A stretch of DNA of 64,000 bases, taken from positions 62,001-126,000 of the forward strand of contig CANKYZ010000004.1 of assembly GCA_947488325.1 (NCBI GenBank), in the 5' to 3' direction. Positions 44,535 to 55,030 of this stretch are shown piece by piece. A model generated the notes under the pieces. The model was not told the DNA's origin, made no database searches, and saw only the letters and a list, made by a program, of their open reading frames with translations. The position numbers and the translations under genes were made by a program. Origin of the DNA: an uncultured Erythrobacter sp. (GTDB taxonomy: Bacteria > Pseudomonadota > Alphaproteobacteria > Sphingomonadales > Sphingomonadaceae). Each line of letters starts with the position of its first letter. Position 1 is the stretch's first letter.

Positions 44535-45650
44535 CTATGTCTCGTCACTAAATCGCATATCGACCGGCTGGCCGGTGGCGATACTTTGCTGTGCGGCGAT
44601 GCCCATTACTACGGAGCGGTAGCCGTCGCGGGCTGTGATGAGGGGCGGGGTGCCATTCACCAAAGCGGCATGGAAATCGCGCTGTTGGAAATAGGTCGCT
44701 CCGTGGTGGCTGCCAGCCTCCAGCGCGTCTGTTGGAGTTTCGACCGTTTCGACCGATGGGCCAGCGTGCCCGACAATACGCCTGCCTGCATCATCGACCG
44801 TTCCTCCGCGCGGCGACCATGTCACCTCGCTAGCAGGGAGCTTTACTTCCAACTTGCCAATCGGACCGACCGCGCTGATCTCTTCCTGCTGTTCAGACCC
44901 TTCGGCAAACATGCAGAGATCAAGCATTGCACGCGCACCGCCCGCGAAATCGATGATCACAAAAGCGTTGTCGAGAATGTCGGGCTTCTCACCGTCATAG
45001 CGTTCGTCCAGGTGGTTTACATCCGCCGCGCCGCTGGCAAAAATCCGGATAGGTTCATCCCGCAAAATGTGGCGCATGAGGTCGAAGAAATGGCAGCACT
45101 TCTCAACCAAAGTGCCGCCCGTATTGCGATTGAAGCGGTTCCAATCGTCGACTTTGACGAGGAAGGGGAAGCGGTGTTCACGGATCGCGAGCATTTTGAG
45201 ATCGCCCGCCTCGCCCGCATGAATGCGCTCGATAAAGCGCGTAACTGGCGGCATATATCTATACTCCAGCCCGACCCAGAACAGCTGCGGATAGTCGCGC
45301 GCTGCCCGCGCCAAATCTTCAGCATCCGCGACATCGGTGCATATCGGCTTTTCGAGCAGAATGGCCGCACCCGTATCCATCACTGGCCTGACAATTTTGG
45401 CATGGGTGAAATTGGGAGAAGCGATGATGACGGCATCAGGCTTTGCCTTGGTGAGCATCGCGGCATTGTCGTCGAATAGGTACACATTCTGCCCAAGCGC
45501 TTCTGCTTGTTGCTGAGCAGCCGTAAGCGAACCGGCGTCAGGATCGGCAATCGCAATCAGCTCTGCACCTGGCACCAGAGCAAGATTGCGCATATGTTCG
45601 CGGCCCATCATGCCGCAGCCAATGATCGCATAGGTTCGGGTGCTGGTCAT
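44535..45650 (-). CDS. Gfo/Idh/MocA family oxidoreductase
   Basis: This 371-residue NAD(P)-dependent sugar oxidoreductase has a Rossmann start (YAIIGCGMMGREHMRNLALVPGAEL) and the family motif LLEKPICTD with catalytic lysine, followed by a C-terminal barrel-like domain (VGLEYRYMPPVTRFIERI). Such enzymes oxidise inositols or sugars. It sits between the beta-galactosidase and the aldo/keto reductase on the same strand, consistent with sugar catabolism. Confidence 0.87.
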   Translation of the reverse strand: MTSTRTYAIIGCGMMGREHMRNLALVPGAELIAIADPDAGSLTAAQQQAEALGQNVYLFDDNAAMLTKAKPDAVIIASPNFTHAKIVRPVMDTGAAILLEKPICTDVADAEDLARAARDYPQLFWVGLEYRYMPPVTRFIERIHAGEAGDLKMLAIREHRFPFLVKVDDWNRFNRNTGGTLVEKCCHFFDLMRHILRDEPIRIFASGAADVNHLDERYDGEKPDILDNAFVIIDFAGGARAMLDLCMFAEGSEQQEEISAVGPIGKLEVKLPASEVTWSPRGGTVDDAGRRIVGHAGPSVETVETPTDALEAGSHHGATYFQQRDFHAALVNGTPPLITARDGYRSVVMGIAAQQSIATGQPVDMRFSDET

Positions 45651-45693
45651 AAGCGGCGTTCATGTGCTTGGGTGCCGAAATTGGCAAGTGCGA

Positions 45694-47622
45694 TCATGAC
45701 TTTGCCCAGATCGCAACGCCGGCGGGGTCCAGTGCGATCTCTCCTAAAATGGGTGTTCCAAAGCCCAATGGTCCAGTGTCGATTGTGCTGTTCGAATAAT
45801 TGAACGCAAAGATGTGCGAAGCACTGCGCCGGATACGCAAGCCCTCTGGTAATGGTTGAAGCGCCAACCCCGCCTCATCGGCAATACGTCCGATCAGCAG
45901 ATCAAGCAGTGACTGGTCAGGCCATGCGGCAACGTAACGTACATTCGCATTCGCAAAGACGATACCGCGACCATCTTTCAGCGCCAATTCAGGTTCAATC
46001 TCACTCGCCACATCTTCGCGCCAGCGTGAAATCGACCAGCTGTCGCCTGCTTCACAGACGTCATCGCGCAGCGATTCAACGCGCGTCACTGTCAGTGGGA
46101 TAAGATCGCGCAACTCACCGGGAGCCAGCCCAGCTGGAATGCAGAAACTTGTACTCTTGCTGCCTGACCGCGGACCGATCAGGACGGAGCAGTCAAGGGC
46201 GCTAAGCTTTTGCGTGAAGGCTGTTGGTGTGATCGGCAGGCTGGGGACAAAGACGGCGTCATATTGGCTCAGATCGGCTTCGGGACTGACAATATCGACA
46301 TCCAGCCCCTGACGCCGCAGTGCCGAATACCATTCATAGGTAAGTTCCAGATATCGGAAACTATGGCCTTGCGGTTGGATACCGCAGACCCATGCCGCCT
46401 CGTATGAGAAGACCAGTGCGACCGGTGCTTTGGCGATTTTCTGCGGGCCAATTTGAGCGATGGCTTGCGTTGCGGCTCGCGCTTCATAGGCTGCCTCAGC
46501 ATCAACACTGTCGGGTCGCAGCAAACCAGCATGCATTTGCTCCTGTGCAAAAGGAGCCTGCCGCCAGCGGAAATATGCGGTGAATTCAGCCCCATGTGCA
46601 CAGGCTTCCAACGTCCAAAGCGTAACCATACCCGGCAATGGTGCTGGGTTGAAACGCGCCCAGTTCACTGGCCCCGGTTGCTGCTCCATCACGCCCCAGC
46701 GACCGTTTGAACAGCCGCGATACAGATCATGGTGGAATGCGGCGATATCGGGATGACCTTGGCGAAGATAGTCGCGCTTTTCTTCGTCTGAGAACCAGAA
46801 TTGTTCCAAAAAGCCGAGCGGGTAACTGTCCCATGTCGCCACATCGAGATCACGCCCAACATCATGATGGTCGAATTCTGTAAAGAAGCCCATGAAGTTG
46901 TGCGTGATGTCTCTACCCGGCGAATTTTTGCGTAAGATATCTACTTGCACACGGTTGAAACTGACGACTTCATCCGATGCGAAACGCCGATAATCGAGCC
47001 AATGTGCAGGGTTCGCTTCGGTGACTGTGAGGTTGGGTGGGTCAATTTCTCCAAAGGAGCGATATTCCATGCTCCAAAAGACATTGCCCCATGCGGTGTT
47101 TAACGCGTCAACATCACCGTATCGTGCCGCCAGCCATTCGCGGAACCGCGCTGCAGCGGCGTCTGAAAAACTAAGCACCGTGTCGTGGCAGCCATATTCA
47201 TTGTCGGTCTGCCAAGCAGTGATCGCAGGATGCTGACCATAGCGTTTTGCCAATTGCGCGGTGATCCGACTGGCTTCCTTGCGATATCCGGCATGCGAAA
47301 AGCAATAATGTCGCCGCGATCCAAAGCCTCGCGGACGGCCGCTTTCATCGGTCGCAACCATATCCGGCATCTGGTCCACCAGCCATTTGGGTGGAGTGGC
47401 CGTTGGTGTGCAGAGGATCACTTTGAGTCCCGCAGCGTGCAAGGTCTCTATCGCACAGTCGAGCCAATCCCAGTCGAATTGCCCCGGTGCCGCTTCAATC
47501 CGGCTCCACGCAAACTCCCCAATCCGAACCAATGACAGGCCCATTTCGGCCATCCGGCGCGCATCGTCGGCCCACATCTCCGCAGGCCAATGTTCAGGAA
47601 AATAACAACAGCCGAGTTCCAC
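45694..47622 (-). CDS. GH42 family beta-galactosidase
   Basis: This 642-residue glycoside hydrolase begins GCCYFPEHWPAEMWADDARRMAEMG, typical of GH42. The acid/base glutamate lies in AWQTDNEYGCH, the nucleophile in MEQQPGPVNWA, followed by the YFRWRQAPFAQEQ motif, a trimerisation domain and a C-terminal beta domain. No signal peptide, so it is cytoplasmic and likely cleaves imported galactosides. GTG start. It is first in the minus-strand sugar operon. Confidence 0.92.
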   Translation of the reverse strand: MELGCCYFPEHWPAEMWADDARRMAEMGLSLVRIGEFAWSRIEAAPGQFDWDWLDCAIETLHAAGLKVILCTPTATPPKWLVDQMPDMVATDESGRPRGFGSRRHYCFSHAGYRKEASRITAQLAKRYGQHPAITAWQTDNEYGCHDTVLSFSDAAAARFREWLAARYGDVDALNTAWGNVFWSMEYRSFGEIDPPNLTVTEANPAHWLDYRRFASDEVVSFNRVQVDILRKNSPGRDITHNFMGFFTEFDHHDVGRDLDVATWDSYPLGFLEQFWFSDEEKRDYLRQGHPDIAAFHHDLYRGCSNGRWGVMEQQPGPVNWARFNPAPLPGMVTLWTLEACAHGAEFTAYFRWRQAPFAQEQMHAGLLRPDSVDAEAAYEARAATQAIAQIGPQKIAKAPVALVFSYEAAWVCGIQPQGHSFRYLELTYEWYSALRRQGLDVDIVSPEADLSQYDAVFVPSLPITPTAFTQKLSALDCSVLIGPRSGSKSTSFCIPAGLAPGELRDLIPLTVTRVESLRDDVCEAGDSWSISRWREDVASEIEPELALKDGRGIVFANANVRYVAAWPDQSLLDLLIGRIADEAGLALQPLPEGLRIRRSASHIFAFNYSNSTIDTGPLGFGTPILGEIALDPAGVAIWAKS

Positions 47623-47698
47623 GCGCGATGCCCTTTTGAAAGAAAGTTTCGTGTCCTAACCCCCCATTCGCGACAGGGCTAGCCTGAGGGCCATTTAC

Positions 47699-47722
47699 AC
47701 ATATAAAAATATCTTTATATGT
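47699..47722. promoter_or_regulatory. Inverted-repeat operator ahead of the methionine-cycle operon
   Basis: A 24-base near-perfect palindrome with arms ACATATAAA and TTTATATGT pairs at 11 of 12 positions. It ends six bases before the ATG of the ArsR-methyltransferase gene. The sequence resembles the ATATAAAGATATCTTTATAT-like motif that I recall for SahR/SamR-type ArsR regulators of methionine metabolism. Autoregulation of the operon is likely. Confidence 0.75.
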
Positions 47723-47728
47723 CATCTC

Positions 47729-48730
47729 ATGTCGATCGACGCTATATTTAAGGCATTAGCCGACCCCACGCGATTGCGCATAGCGCGATTGCTGTCGGCG
47801 ATGGAGTTGGCTGTGGGTGAACTTGCCCAAGTGCTTGGCCAAAGCCAACCGCGCGTTTCGCGGCATGTCGGTATTTTGTGCGACGCGGGGCTTGCTGAAA
47901 GGCACCGTGAGGGAAGCTGGGTTTTCCTGCGTGCGGCCAGTGGCGGCGAAAATGCAACTCCGATCCTTGCTGCGCTTGACCGGTTGCTCGCGATTGCTGA
48001 GCGTGAGAATCCCGAATTCGCAGCCATTTGCGCTGATGATCGGCGCAAACTTGCTGCGATCCGCGATGCACGCGAAACCAATGCAGAAGATTATTTTGCT
48101 CGTCATGCCGGGGAATGGGACGACCTGCGCGCCCTCCATACACCTGATGATCAGGTCGAAGAGCACCTTGCAAAGGCATTGGGCGACGCTCCTATGGGTG
48201 CTGTGCTGGATATCGGTACGGGCACTGGACGGATGGCCGAATTGTTCGCCAGCGAAGCCGAGCATATCGTTGCTTTTGATAAGAACCTAGAGATGCTGCG
48301 GGTGGCGCGGGCGAAATTGCAGCATCTGCCCACCGCGCAGATTGAGCTGGTCCAAGGGGATTTTGCCGATTTGCCGTTTGCTGCGGGCAGCTTTGATACC
48401 GTCCTGCTCCATCAAGTGCTTCACTTTGCGCAGGATCCCATTCTGCCATTGGCCGAAGCTGCGCGGGTCACTCGTTCTGGTGGCCGGATCGCGATTGTTG
48501 ATTTTGCGCCGCATGACCGTGAAGAATTGCGTGATCGTTTCCAGCACGCCAGGCTTGGATTTTCAGACAGGCAAATGCGTGAACTTGTTAAATCAGCAGG
48601 TTTCGTCCCGACAGACCCTATCACGCTCGAGGGCGCTGAGCTGGTCGTAAAGATCTGGATCGGCAGGCGCGCCGGGCCAGCACGAGATGCCGCAACTCCC
48701 CGCAAGACCGCAAAAGAAGCGATATCATGA
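47729..48730 (+). CDS. ArsR-family regulator fused to SAM-dependent methyltransferase
   Basis: This 333-residue protein has an N-terminal winged helix (IFKALADPTRLRIARLLSAMELAVGELAQVLGQSQPRVSRHVGILCDAGL, residues 5-55) joined to a class I methyltransferase-like domain (GAVLDIGTGTGRMAELFASE from about 155). The second domain may sense S-adenosylmethionine or homocysteine rather than catalyse. It heads the metF-metH operon, overlaps metF by ATGA, and has a palindromic operator upstream. Inference: SAM/SAH-responsive repressor of the methionine cycle. Confidence 0.85.
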   Translation: MSIDAIFKALADPTRLRIARLLSAMELAVGELAQVLGQSQPRVSRHVGILCDAGLAERHREGSWVFLRAASGGENATPILAALDRLLAIAERENPEFAAICADDRRKLAAIRDARETNAEDYFARHAGEWDDLRALHTPDDQVEEHLAKALGDAPMGAVLDIGTGTGRMAELFASEAEHIVAFDKNLEMLRVARAKLQHLPTAQIELVQGDFADLPFAAGSFDTVLLHQVLHFAQDPILPLAEAARVTRSGGRIAIVDFAPHDREELRDRFQHARLGFSDRQMRELVKSAGFVPTDPITLEGAELVVKIWIGRRAGPARDAATPRKTAKEAIS

Positions 48731-49668
48731 CCCCTACACTCGACCAGCTCCATGAACATCGCACCGCGATCGACACGCCGCTTTTTTCTGGCTTGCCCGG
48801 TGATGTAGCGGTGAGTTTTGAATTCTTCCCACCCAAAAGCGAGAAGATGGAAGCGCAATTGTGGGATGCCGTCCAGCAGTTAAAGCCGCTCGATCCTAGC
48901 TTCGTTTCGGTTACCTATGGCGCGGGCGGGTCTACTCGTGAACGCACTCACGCAACCGTCTCGCGGATCATCGCGGAGGCGCAAATGCCAGCGGCCGCGC
49001 ACCTTACTTGTGTAGGTGCATCTAAGGCGGAAATACGTGAGGTTGCCGAGCATTATTGGGAAGCAGGTGTACGCCATATCGTTGCTTTGCGCGGCGATGC
49101 GGGCGAGCCGGGCGCTCCGTTCACGCCGCATCCAGATGGGTATGCCAGCGCGGCTGATCTGGTGAGAGGTTTGAAGGATATTGCCGATTTCGAAATCTCG
49201 GTTGCCGCCTATCCCGAAACGCATCCTGACTCCGATTGCGCGCAATCCGACATCGACAATCTAAAACGCAAACTGGATGCCGGGGCGACCCGCGCGATCA
49301 GCCAGTTTTTCTTCTCAGCCGACACGTTTTTCCGCTTTCGCGATCAGCTGATGGCAAATGGGATTGAGCAGCCGGTCCTGCCGGGCATCCTGCCGGTCAC
49401 CAATGTTGCGCAAGCGCGCAAATTTGCTGGCCTTTGCGGGGCGCAAATTCCCGAATGGATGATCGGATTGTTCGACGGACTCGATGAAAAACCAGCCGCG
49501 CGTCAGCTTGTCGCGGCGACGGTGGCTGCTGAATTGTGCCGCAGGCTCTATGCTGGCGGAGTGCGCGATTTGCATTTCTACACGTTGAACCGGCCCGAGC
49601 TCGCCTATGCAATCTGCCACATGCTTGGTAAACGTCCCAAGGCAGCTCATTTAGGCGGTGCAGGATGA
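48727..49668 (+). CDS. metF: 5,10-methylenetetrahydrofolate reductase MetF
   Basis: This 313-residue flavoprotein makes 5-methyltetrahydrofolate for methionine synthesis. Family motifs seen are VSFEFFPPKSEKMEAQLW, FVSVTYGAGGSTRERT, HIVALRGD, ISQFFFSADTFFRF and LPGILPVTN. The active-site glutamate is in FEFFPPK. It overlaps both neighbours by ATGA. Confidence 0.96.
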   Translation: MTPTLDQLHEHRTAIDTPLFSGLPGDVAVSFEFFPPKSEKMEAQLWDAVQQLKPLDPSFVSVTYGAGGSTRERTHATVSRIIAEAQMPAAAHLTCVGASKAEIREVAEHYWEAGVRHIVALRGDAGEPGAPFTPHPDGYASAADLVRGLKDIADFEISVAAYPETHPDSDCAQSDIDNLKRKLDAGATRAISQFFFSADTFFRFRDQLMANGIEQPVLPGILPVTNVAQARKFAGLCGAQIPEWMIGLFDGLDEKPAARQLVAATVAAELCRRLYAGGVRDLHFYTLNRPELAYAICHMLGKRPKAAHLGGAG

Positions 49669-50711
49669 GCCCGCGCGAAGCCTTGCAGGCAGCTGCCAAA
49701 GAGCGTGTCTTGATCTTTGATGGCGCATTCGGGACGCAAATCCAGAATCGCAAACTGACCGAAGAAGATTATGCTGGCGATTTGGGTCTGAAGGCGGATC
49801 AAAAGGGCAATAACGATATCCTTGCCCTGACTCGTCCTGATATCATCGCGGATATTACGCGAAGCTATCTAGACGCCGGGTCGGATGTCATTTCGACCAA
49901 CACATTCTCTGCCAATCGTATCAGTCAAGCTGATTATGCGGCAGAGGATCAGGTCGCCGCGATCAATATTGCGAGCGGCAAGATCGCCCGTAAACTGGCC
50001 GAAGAATACACTGCCAGGGACGGAAAGTTGCGATTTATTGCAGGCGCCATCGGACCGACGAATAAAACCCTATCGCTCAGCCCTGATGTCGAAGATCCCG
50101 GCTACCGCGAAATCAGTTTTGATGAACTGGTCGCGGTCTATAAAGAACAAGCTGCTGCCTTGGTTGAAGGCGGGGTGGATTTCATATTGATTGAAACCGT
50201 GTTCGACACGCTCAACGCCAAAGCCGGCACGATGGCAGTCAATCAGCTTGAAAAAGAGATCGGCCGCGAAGTTCCTGTGATGATGTCGATGACGCTCACC
50301 GATTTGTCGGGCCGTAATTTGTCCGGTCACACGGTCGAGGCTTTCTGGTACGCAGTACGGCATGCAAAACCAGTGACGATTGGCCTCAATTGCAGCTTTG
50401 GCGCGGACCAATTGCGTCCGCATGTGCAGGTGCTGTCCGGGATCGCTGACACCCTTTTGATGGTTTATCCTAATGCGGGCCTGCCCAATGAATTGGGCGA
50501 ATATGATGAAATGCCCAAAACAACTGCCGGACTGGTCCAGCAATGGGCGGATAACGGCCAGGTCAACATTCTGGGCGGATGCTGCGGTTCTAGCCCTGAA
50601 CATATCAAAGCGATTGCAGATGCTGTCGTCGATTGCGCACCGCGTGTTATTCCCAAACCAGAAACCGCGATGCGGCTTTCTGGCCTTGAAGCTTTTGTGG
50701 TGGCTGCTTGA
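49665..50711 (+). CDS. metH: Methionine synthase, homocysteine-binding subunit (split MetH N-part)
   Basis: This 348-residue protein corresponds to the homocysteine methyltransferase domain of Met[35 protein letters not shown] and the zinc-binding [12 protein letters not shown]. In E. coli this domain is fused to the rest; here it is a separate gene, an arrangement known in alphaproteobacteria. It starts at ATG overlapping the metF stop. Confidence 0.93.
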   Translation: MSPREALQAAAKERVLIFDGAFGTQIQNRKLTEEDYAGDLGLKADQKGNNDILALTRPDIIADITRSYLDAGSDVISTNTFSANRISQADYAAEDQVAAINIASGKIARKLAEEYTARDGKLRFIAGAIGPTNKTLSLSPDVEDPGYREISFDELVAVYKEQAAALVEGGVDFILIETVFDTLNAKAGTMAVNQLEKEIGREVPVMMSMTLTDLSGRNLSGHTVEAFWYAVRHAKPVTIGLNCSFGADQLRPHVQVLSGIADTLLMVYPNAGLPNELGEYDEMPKTTAGLVQQWADNGQVNILGGCCGSSPEHIKAIADAVVDCAPRVIPKPETAMRLSGLEAFVVAA

Positions 50712-50713
50712 TT

Positions 50714-53353
50714 ATGACCGAACAAACTTCGTCTAAGCGAACGGGCGCACAATTCATTAACATCGGTGAGCGCACCAATGTCACCGGTTCCGCCCGGTTC
50801 AAAAAGCTCATCATGGCGGACGATTATACCACTGCGGTCGAAGTCGCTCGTCAGCAGGTCGAAAACGGCGCGCAAGTGATCGACGTCAATATGGACGAAG
50901 GCTTGCTCGACGCCGAAGCGGCGATGACGACTTTCCTCAAATTGATTGCTGCCGAACCCGACATTGCGCGGGTGCCGGTGATGATCGACAGTTCCAAATG
51001 GGACGTGATCGAAGCAGGCCTAAAATGCGTTTCGGGTAAGCCTATCGTCAACTCGATCAGCATGAAGGAAGGTGAGGAGCCTTTCCTGGAGCATGCCCGC
51101 AAATGCATGGCCTATGGCGCAGCCGTGGTTGTCATGGCGTTTGACGAGGTTGGTCAGGCGGACACGAAACAGCGCAAGATCGAGATTTGCAAACGCGCCT
51201 ATGATCTACTGGTCGCAGAAGGATTTCCGCCCGAAGATATCATCTTCGACCCCAACGTCTTCGCCGTGGCGACAGGAATCGAAGAGCACGATCGTTATGG
51301 GCTCGACTTCCTAGAAGCGGTGGAGGAAATCAAAGCGCAGTGCCCGCATGTCAAGACAAGCGGCGGGCTGTCCAACCTCTCTTTCAGTTTTCGCGGCAAT
51401 GAAACCGTTCGCCGCGCGATGCATTCGGTGTTCCTGTATCATGCGATCCCTGCGGGTCTCGACATGGCGATCGTCAATGCCGGGCAGCTCGACGTTTACG
51501 ATACGATTGAACCAAAGCTGCGCGAAGCATGCGAAGATGTGATTCTGATGCGCCGTGAAGGCGCGACCGAGCGGCTGATTGATTTGGCTGAAAGCTATAA
51601 GGGTAGGTCGGTCGCTGACGAAAAAGCCGCCGAAGAATGGCGCGGCTGGGAAGTTACGCGGCGGCTTGAGCATGCGCTTGTCAAAGGGATCGATGCGCAT
51701 GTTGTCGCCGATACCGAAGAAGCGCGTGCGGCTCTCGAGGTGTCAGGAGGGCGCCCCATTGAGGTGATCGAAGGGCCGCTGATGGACGGTATGAATGTCG
51801 TTGGCGACTTGTTTGGATCGGGCAAAATGTTCCTGCCACAAGTGGTGAAATCCGCGCGCGTTATGAAGAAAGCCGTCGCGCATCTGATCCCCTTTATCGA
51901 GGCAGAAAAGGACTTGCTGCCCGAATCTCAACGCAAGGCTAAGGGTAAGATCATTATGGCCACAGTGAAGGGCGACGTTCACGACATTGGCAAAAATATC
52001 GTTGGCGTGGTCTTGCAATGCAATGGCTATGACGTGGTCGATATGGGCGTAATGGTGCCGTGGCAGGACATCCTGAAATCGGCCAATGATAACAAAGCAG
52101 ATATGATTGGCCTATCCGGCCTGATTACGCCTTCGCTGGATGAAATGGTGACCGTGGCTGAAGAAATGCAGCTGTCCGGCATGACAATGCCGCTGCTGAT
52201 CGGCGGGGCAACCACTAGTAAGGTCCACACTGCACTACGGATCGATCCAAAATACAAAGGTCCTGTGATTCATGTGCTTGATGCGAGCCGTGCGGTCGGC
52301 GTCGCTTCAAAATTACTTTCCGACACCCAGCGCGATGGCTTTGTTGGTGAAGTGGCAGACGAATACACGCATGTTCGAGATGCTCGAGCAGGCAAAACCG
52401 AAAAACAGCTGATGACGATTGAGGAGGCGCGTGCGAATTATTACGACGCTTATCTTTCCGACAAACCTGCTCCGCCGCTTGAACCGGGAGTTCATGTTTT
52501 CGACGATTGGTCGCTCGAAGAACTGCGCGAATATATCGATTGGACACCGTTTTTCAGAGCATGGGAATTGCATGGCAATTACCCTTCAATCCTAGATGAC
52601 GAGGTGGTCGGAGAAAGCGCGCGCAGTCTAAAGGCAGATGCTGATGCGATGCTGAACCAGATCATCAGCGAGAAATGGCTGACAGCGCGCGGCGTATGCG
52701 GGCTGTGGCCTTGCGCGCGCGACGGCGATGATGTGACAATCCACCGGGTTAATCGCGAAGAGCACGTCCGGCTTCCATTCTTGCGCCAGCAGATCAAGAA
52801 GTCGCGTGACCGGGCCAATATGTGCCTTGCCGACTTCATTGACCCCGATGGCGATTGGATTGGTGGATTTGCGGTTGGTATTCACGGGATCGATTCTCAC
52901 TCAGAACGCTTTCAGGCGGACAAGGACGATTATTCCGACATCCTGCTTAAAGCCTTGGCCGACCGGTTTGCCGAAGCATTTGCAGAGCGGTTGCACAAAC
53001 ATGTAAGAACCGATCTATGGGGATATGCGCCTGGCGAACAGCTTACAAACAAAGCGTTGATCAAAGAGCAATACCGCGGAATTCGGCCCGCGCCCGGATA
53101 TCCAGCGTGTCCAGATCACTCGTTAAAGCCGACTTTGTTTGAATTGCTGGATGCAGAAGTGAATACTGGCCTAAGTCTGACCGAGAGCTTTGCTATGTGG
53201 CCCACGGCTGCGGTGAGCGGCTTCTATTTTGGACACCCGGAATCGCAATATTTCGGTGTGGCAAAAATTGGTCGTGATCAACTGGAAGATTATGCGGCTC
53301 GCCGCGGGGTCGATTTGGCCGTCGCGGAACGTTGGTTGCGGCCAAACCTCTAG
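50714..53353 (+). CDS. metH: Methionine synthase, folate-, B12- and activation-domain subunit (split MetH C-part)
   Basis: This 879-residue protein has the pterin-binding domain ([16 protein letters not shown]), a cap and the cobalamin-binding domain with DxHxxG ([14 protein letters not shown], His as lower ligand). [22 protein letters not shown] and the activation domain ([14 protein letters not shown]) follow. It transfers methyl from methyltetrahydrofolate to homocysteine via B12, in partnership with the preceding gene. ATG at 50714 chosen; TTG at 50708 is possible. Confidence 0.95.
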   Translation: MTEQTSSKRTGAQFINIGERTNVTGSARFKKLIMADDYTTAVEVARQQVENGAQVIDVNMDEGLLDAEAAMTTFLKLIAAEPDIARVPVMIDSSKWDVIEAGLKCVSGKPIVNSISMKEGEEPFLEHARKCMAYGAAVVVMAFDEVGQADTKQRKIEICKRAYDLLVAEGFPPEDIIFDPNVFAVATGIEEHDRYGLDFLEAVEEIKAQCPHVKTSGGLSNLSFSFRGNETVRRAMHSVFLYHAIPAGLDMAIVNAGQLDVYDTIEPKLREACEDVILMRREGATERLIDLAESYKGRSVADEKAAEEWRGWEVTRRLEHALVKGIDAHVVADTEEARAALEVSGGRPIEVIEGPLMDGMNVVGDLFGSGKMFLPQVVKSARVMKKAVAHLIPFIEAEKDLLPESQRKAKGKIIMATVKGDVHDIGKNIVGVVLQCNGYDVVDMGVMVPWQDILKSANDNKADMIGLSGLITPSLDEMVTVAEEMQLSGMTMPLLIGGATTSKVHTALRIDPKYKGPVIHVLDASRAVGVASKLLSDTQRDGFVGEVADEYTHVRDARAGKTEKQLMTIEEARANYYDAYLSDKPAPPLEPGVHVFDDWSLEELREYIDWTPFFRAWELHGNYPSILDDEVVGESARSLKADADAMLNQIISEKWLTARGVCGLWPCARDGDDVTIHRVNREEHVRLPFLRQQIKKSRDRANMCLADFIDPDGDWIGGFAVGIHGIDSHSERFQADKDDYSDILLKALADRFAEAFAERLHKHVRTDLWGYAPGEQLTNKALIKEQYRGIRPAPGYPACPDHSLKPTLFELLDAEVNTGLSLTESFAMWPTAAVSGFYFGHPESQYFGVAKIGRDQLEDYAARRGVDLAVAERWLRPNL

Positions 53354-53611
53354 CGGGGGGCCTTACGCTAGGGTGCGTTAAGCTGTCGTTTTGCGCCTCT
53401 ATTCTGCAGGCAGGACTACGTAGATTGACATTAACCAAATTTGTTAAGGAAGAAATCGTTCGCAATTGGATGGATCCGACAAATTGGCGTGATTTCAGCT
53501 GGGAAAGTCCGGGATTTGCTGGTCAATCGATCAATTGGTGGTATGAAGTCTTTCGAATCGACCGATTTGATTTGTTAACATCATTCGGGAATTCGTTAAG
53601 AATGGGTAGGG

Positions 53612-53627
53612 CTGCCCAATTGGGCAG
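53612..53627. promoter_or_regulatory. 16-bp palindrome abutting the csgF ribosome-binding site
   Basis: CTGCCCAATTGGGCAG is a perfect palindrome whose last bases run into the Shine-Dalgarno AGGAGGGG (53626-53633). It could be an operator for a dimeric regulator, or as RNA a small hairpin affecting access to the ribosome-binding site. Confidence 0.5.
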
Positions 53628-53639
53628 GAGGGGAATTCA

Positions 53640-54062
53640 ATGACACGCTTTATTGCGGTTGCTTTGGCGCTGGGGTTGGGTGCAACGGCCAGTCCGGCCC
53701 TTGCGCAAGATCTGGTTCATCAGCCAATCAGCCCAACATTTGGCGGCAATCCGTTCAATTCCAATCACATTCTTGGCACTGCTAGTGCGCAGAACGATAC
53801 CACGGACCCCAATTCTTCTGCGAATAGCAATCAGTCGAGTATTTTTGCTCGTCAACTTGAATCGCGCCTGCTTTCAGCACTGTCATCGCAAGTCGTCGAT
53901 GCGATATTTGGTGAAAACCCGCAGGAACAGGGCGTGATCAGCTTTGGTGGCCAGACCATCGAATTTTTCCGCTCGCTTGATGAGGTCACTCTGACCATCA
54001 GAAATGATGATACGGGCGAAGAAACTCGTATTGTCATCCCTCTCTTTATCGATGTGAATTGA
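53640..54062 (+). CDS. csgF: Curli assembly protein CsgF
   Basis: This 140-residue secreted protein has a signal peptide to about ALAQ (residue 23). The mature N-terminus (PISPTFGGNPFNSNHILGTASAQN) is the conserved CsgF segment that plugs the CsgG pore. The C-terminal part (FFRSLDEVTLTIRNDDTGEETRIVIP) matches the family. CsgF couples secretion to nucleation at the cell surface. AGGAGGGG precedes the ATG, and the stop overlaps csgG. Confidence 0.92.
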   Translation: MTRFIAVALALGLGATASPALAQDLVHQPISPTFGGNPFNSNHILGTASAQNDTTDPNSSANSNQSSIFARQLESRLLSALSSQVVDAIFGENPQEQGVISFGGQTIEFFRSLDEVTLTIRNDDTGEETRIVIPLFIDVN

Positions 54063-55030
54063 TGCAGATTTTCGTAAGAATCGGATTTGTTGCTGCGCTC
54101 GCCCTGGGGTTGGGTGGGTGTATGAGTCTGGGCCAGGATGGGCGTGCCACGCTGCCTGAAGAGACCAGCCTTGCATATTTCCCAGAGCAAACTCAGACAC
54201 AGAGCCTGTTGCACCAATTGCCGGGTCCGCAGCGACAGGTGGCGATCGCGGTTTATGGCTTTAGTGACCAAACCGGACAGTTTCGTCCAACCAATACGGG
54301 TCAGACACTTTCGCGCGCTGTGACGCAGGGGGCGGGGTCAATCCTGGCCAAGGCGCTGCAAGATGCGGGTAACCGTCAATGGTTCACCGTGGTTGAACGC
54401 GAGCGGCTTGATAACCTATTGAAGGAACGTCAGATCATCGGTGAGATGCGCCGGCGTTATCTTGGTGAAGAAGAGATCGATCCGAACGCGCTTCCTGCGT
54501 TGTTATTTGCTGGCGTGTTGCTTGAAGGCGGCATTGTTGGATATGACACCAATACAGTGACCGGCGGTGCAGGTGCGGCATTTTTGGGAATTGGCGCGCG
54601 CACAGAATATCGTCAGGACACTGTTACAGTTTATTTGCGGGCTGTTTCAGTTCGGACAGGTGAGGTTCTAACGAACGTTCAGGCGTCGAAGACTATTGCT
54701 AGCCAATCGATTGGTGCCAGCGCATATCGATTTGTTGCATTTCGCGAACTGCTTGAGGCTGAATGGGGCATCACCTCCAATGAGCCTGATCAAGTTGCTC
54801 TGCAGCAGGCAATTGAGAAGGCGGTTTATGGACTGGTCCTAGAAGGGGTCGATCTTGGCCTTTGGCGGTTTGCTGATATGGAATCGACAGAAGCTCTCAT
54901 GTCCACCTATCGGGCGGAGCGAGATGGCATTTACGATGCCCGTGACGTTCAAGAAGCAGTGCGCCGTGCGGGTTCATTGACCGCCCTTACGGTGGTAGAG
55001 CGTGAAGATGGCGAAGACGAGGGTTCCTGA
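54062..55030 (+). CDS. csgG: Curli secretion pore lipoprotein CsgG
   Basis: This 322-residue protein has a lipobox LGGC (Cys20) and the CsgG core: VAIAVYGFSDQTGQFRP, QWFTVVERERLDNLLKERQI, LEGGIVGYDTNTVTGG, YRQDTVTVYLRAVSVRTGEVL. It forms the nonameric outer-membrane channel for curlin export. ATG overlaps the csgF stop (TGATG). The curlin genes follow after a 201-base gap. Confidence 0.95.
   Translation: MQIFVRIGFVAALALGLGGCMSLGQDGRATLPEETSLAYFPEQTQTQSLLHQLPGPQRQVAIAVYGFSDQTGQFRPTNTGQTLSRAVTQGAGSILAKALQDAGNRQWFTVVERERLDNLLKERQIIGEMRRRYLGEEEIDPNALPALLFAGVLLEGGIVGYDTNTVTGGAGAAFLGIGARTEYRQDTVTVYLRAVSVRTGEVLTNVQASKTIASQSIGASAYRFVAFRELLEAEWGITSNEPDQVALQQAIEKAVYGLVLEGVDLGLWRFADMESTEALMSTYRAERDGIYDARDVQEAVRRAGSLTALTVVEREDGEDEGS

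Noticed and set aside
44493-45479. A 328-codon plus-strand frame across the Gfo/Idh/MocA gene
   Set aside because: It is antisense to a clear oxidoreductase with family motifs. Its translation has no domain and arises from the codon bias of the real gene.
53470-53643. A 57-codon plus-strand frame whose stop overlaps the csgF ATG as ATGA
   Set aside because: Third-position bases show no GC preference like the neighbouring genes, no ribosome-binding site is seen, and the overlap may be chance. The stretch is better read as an AT-rich promoter region.
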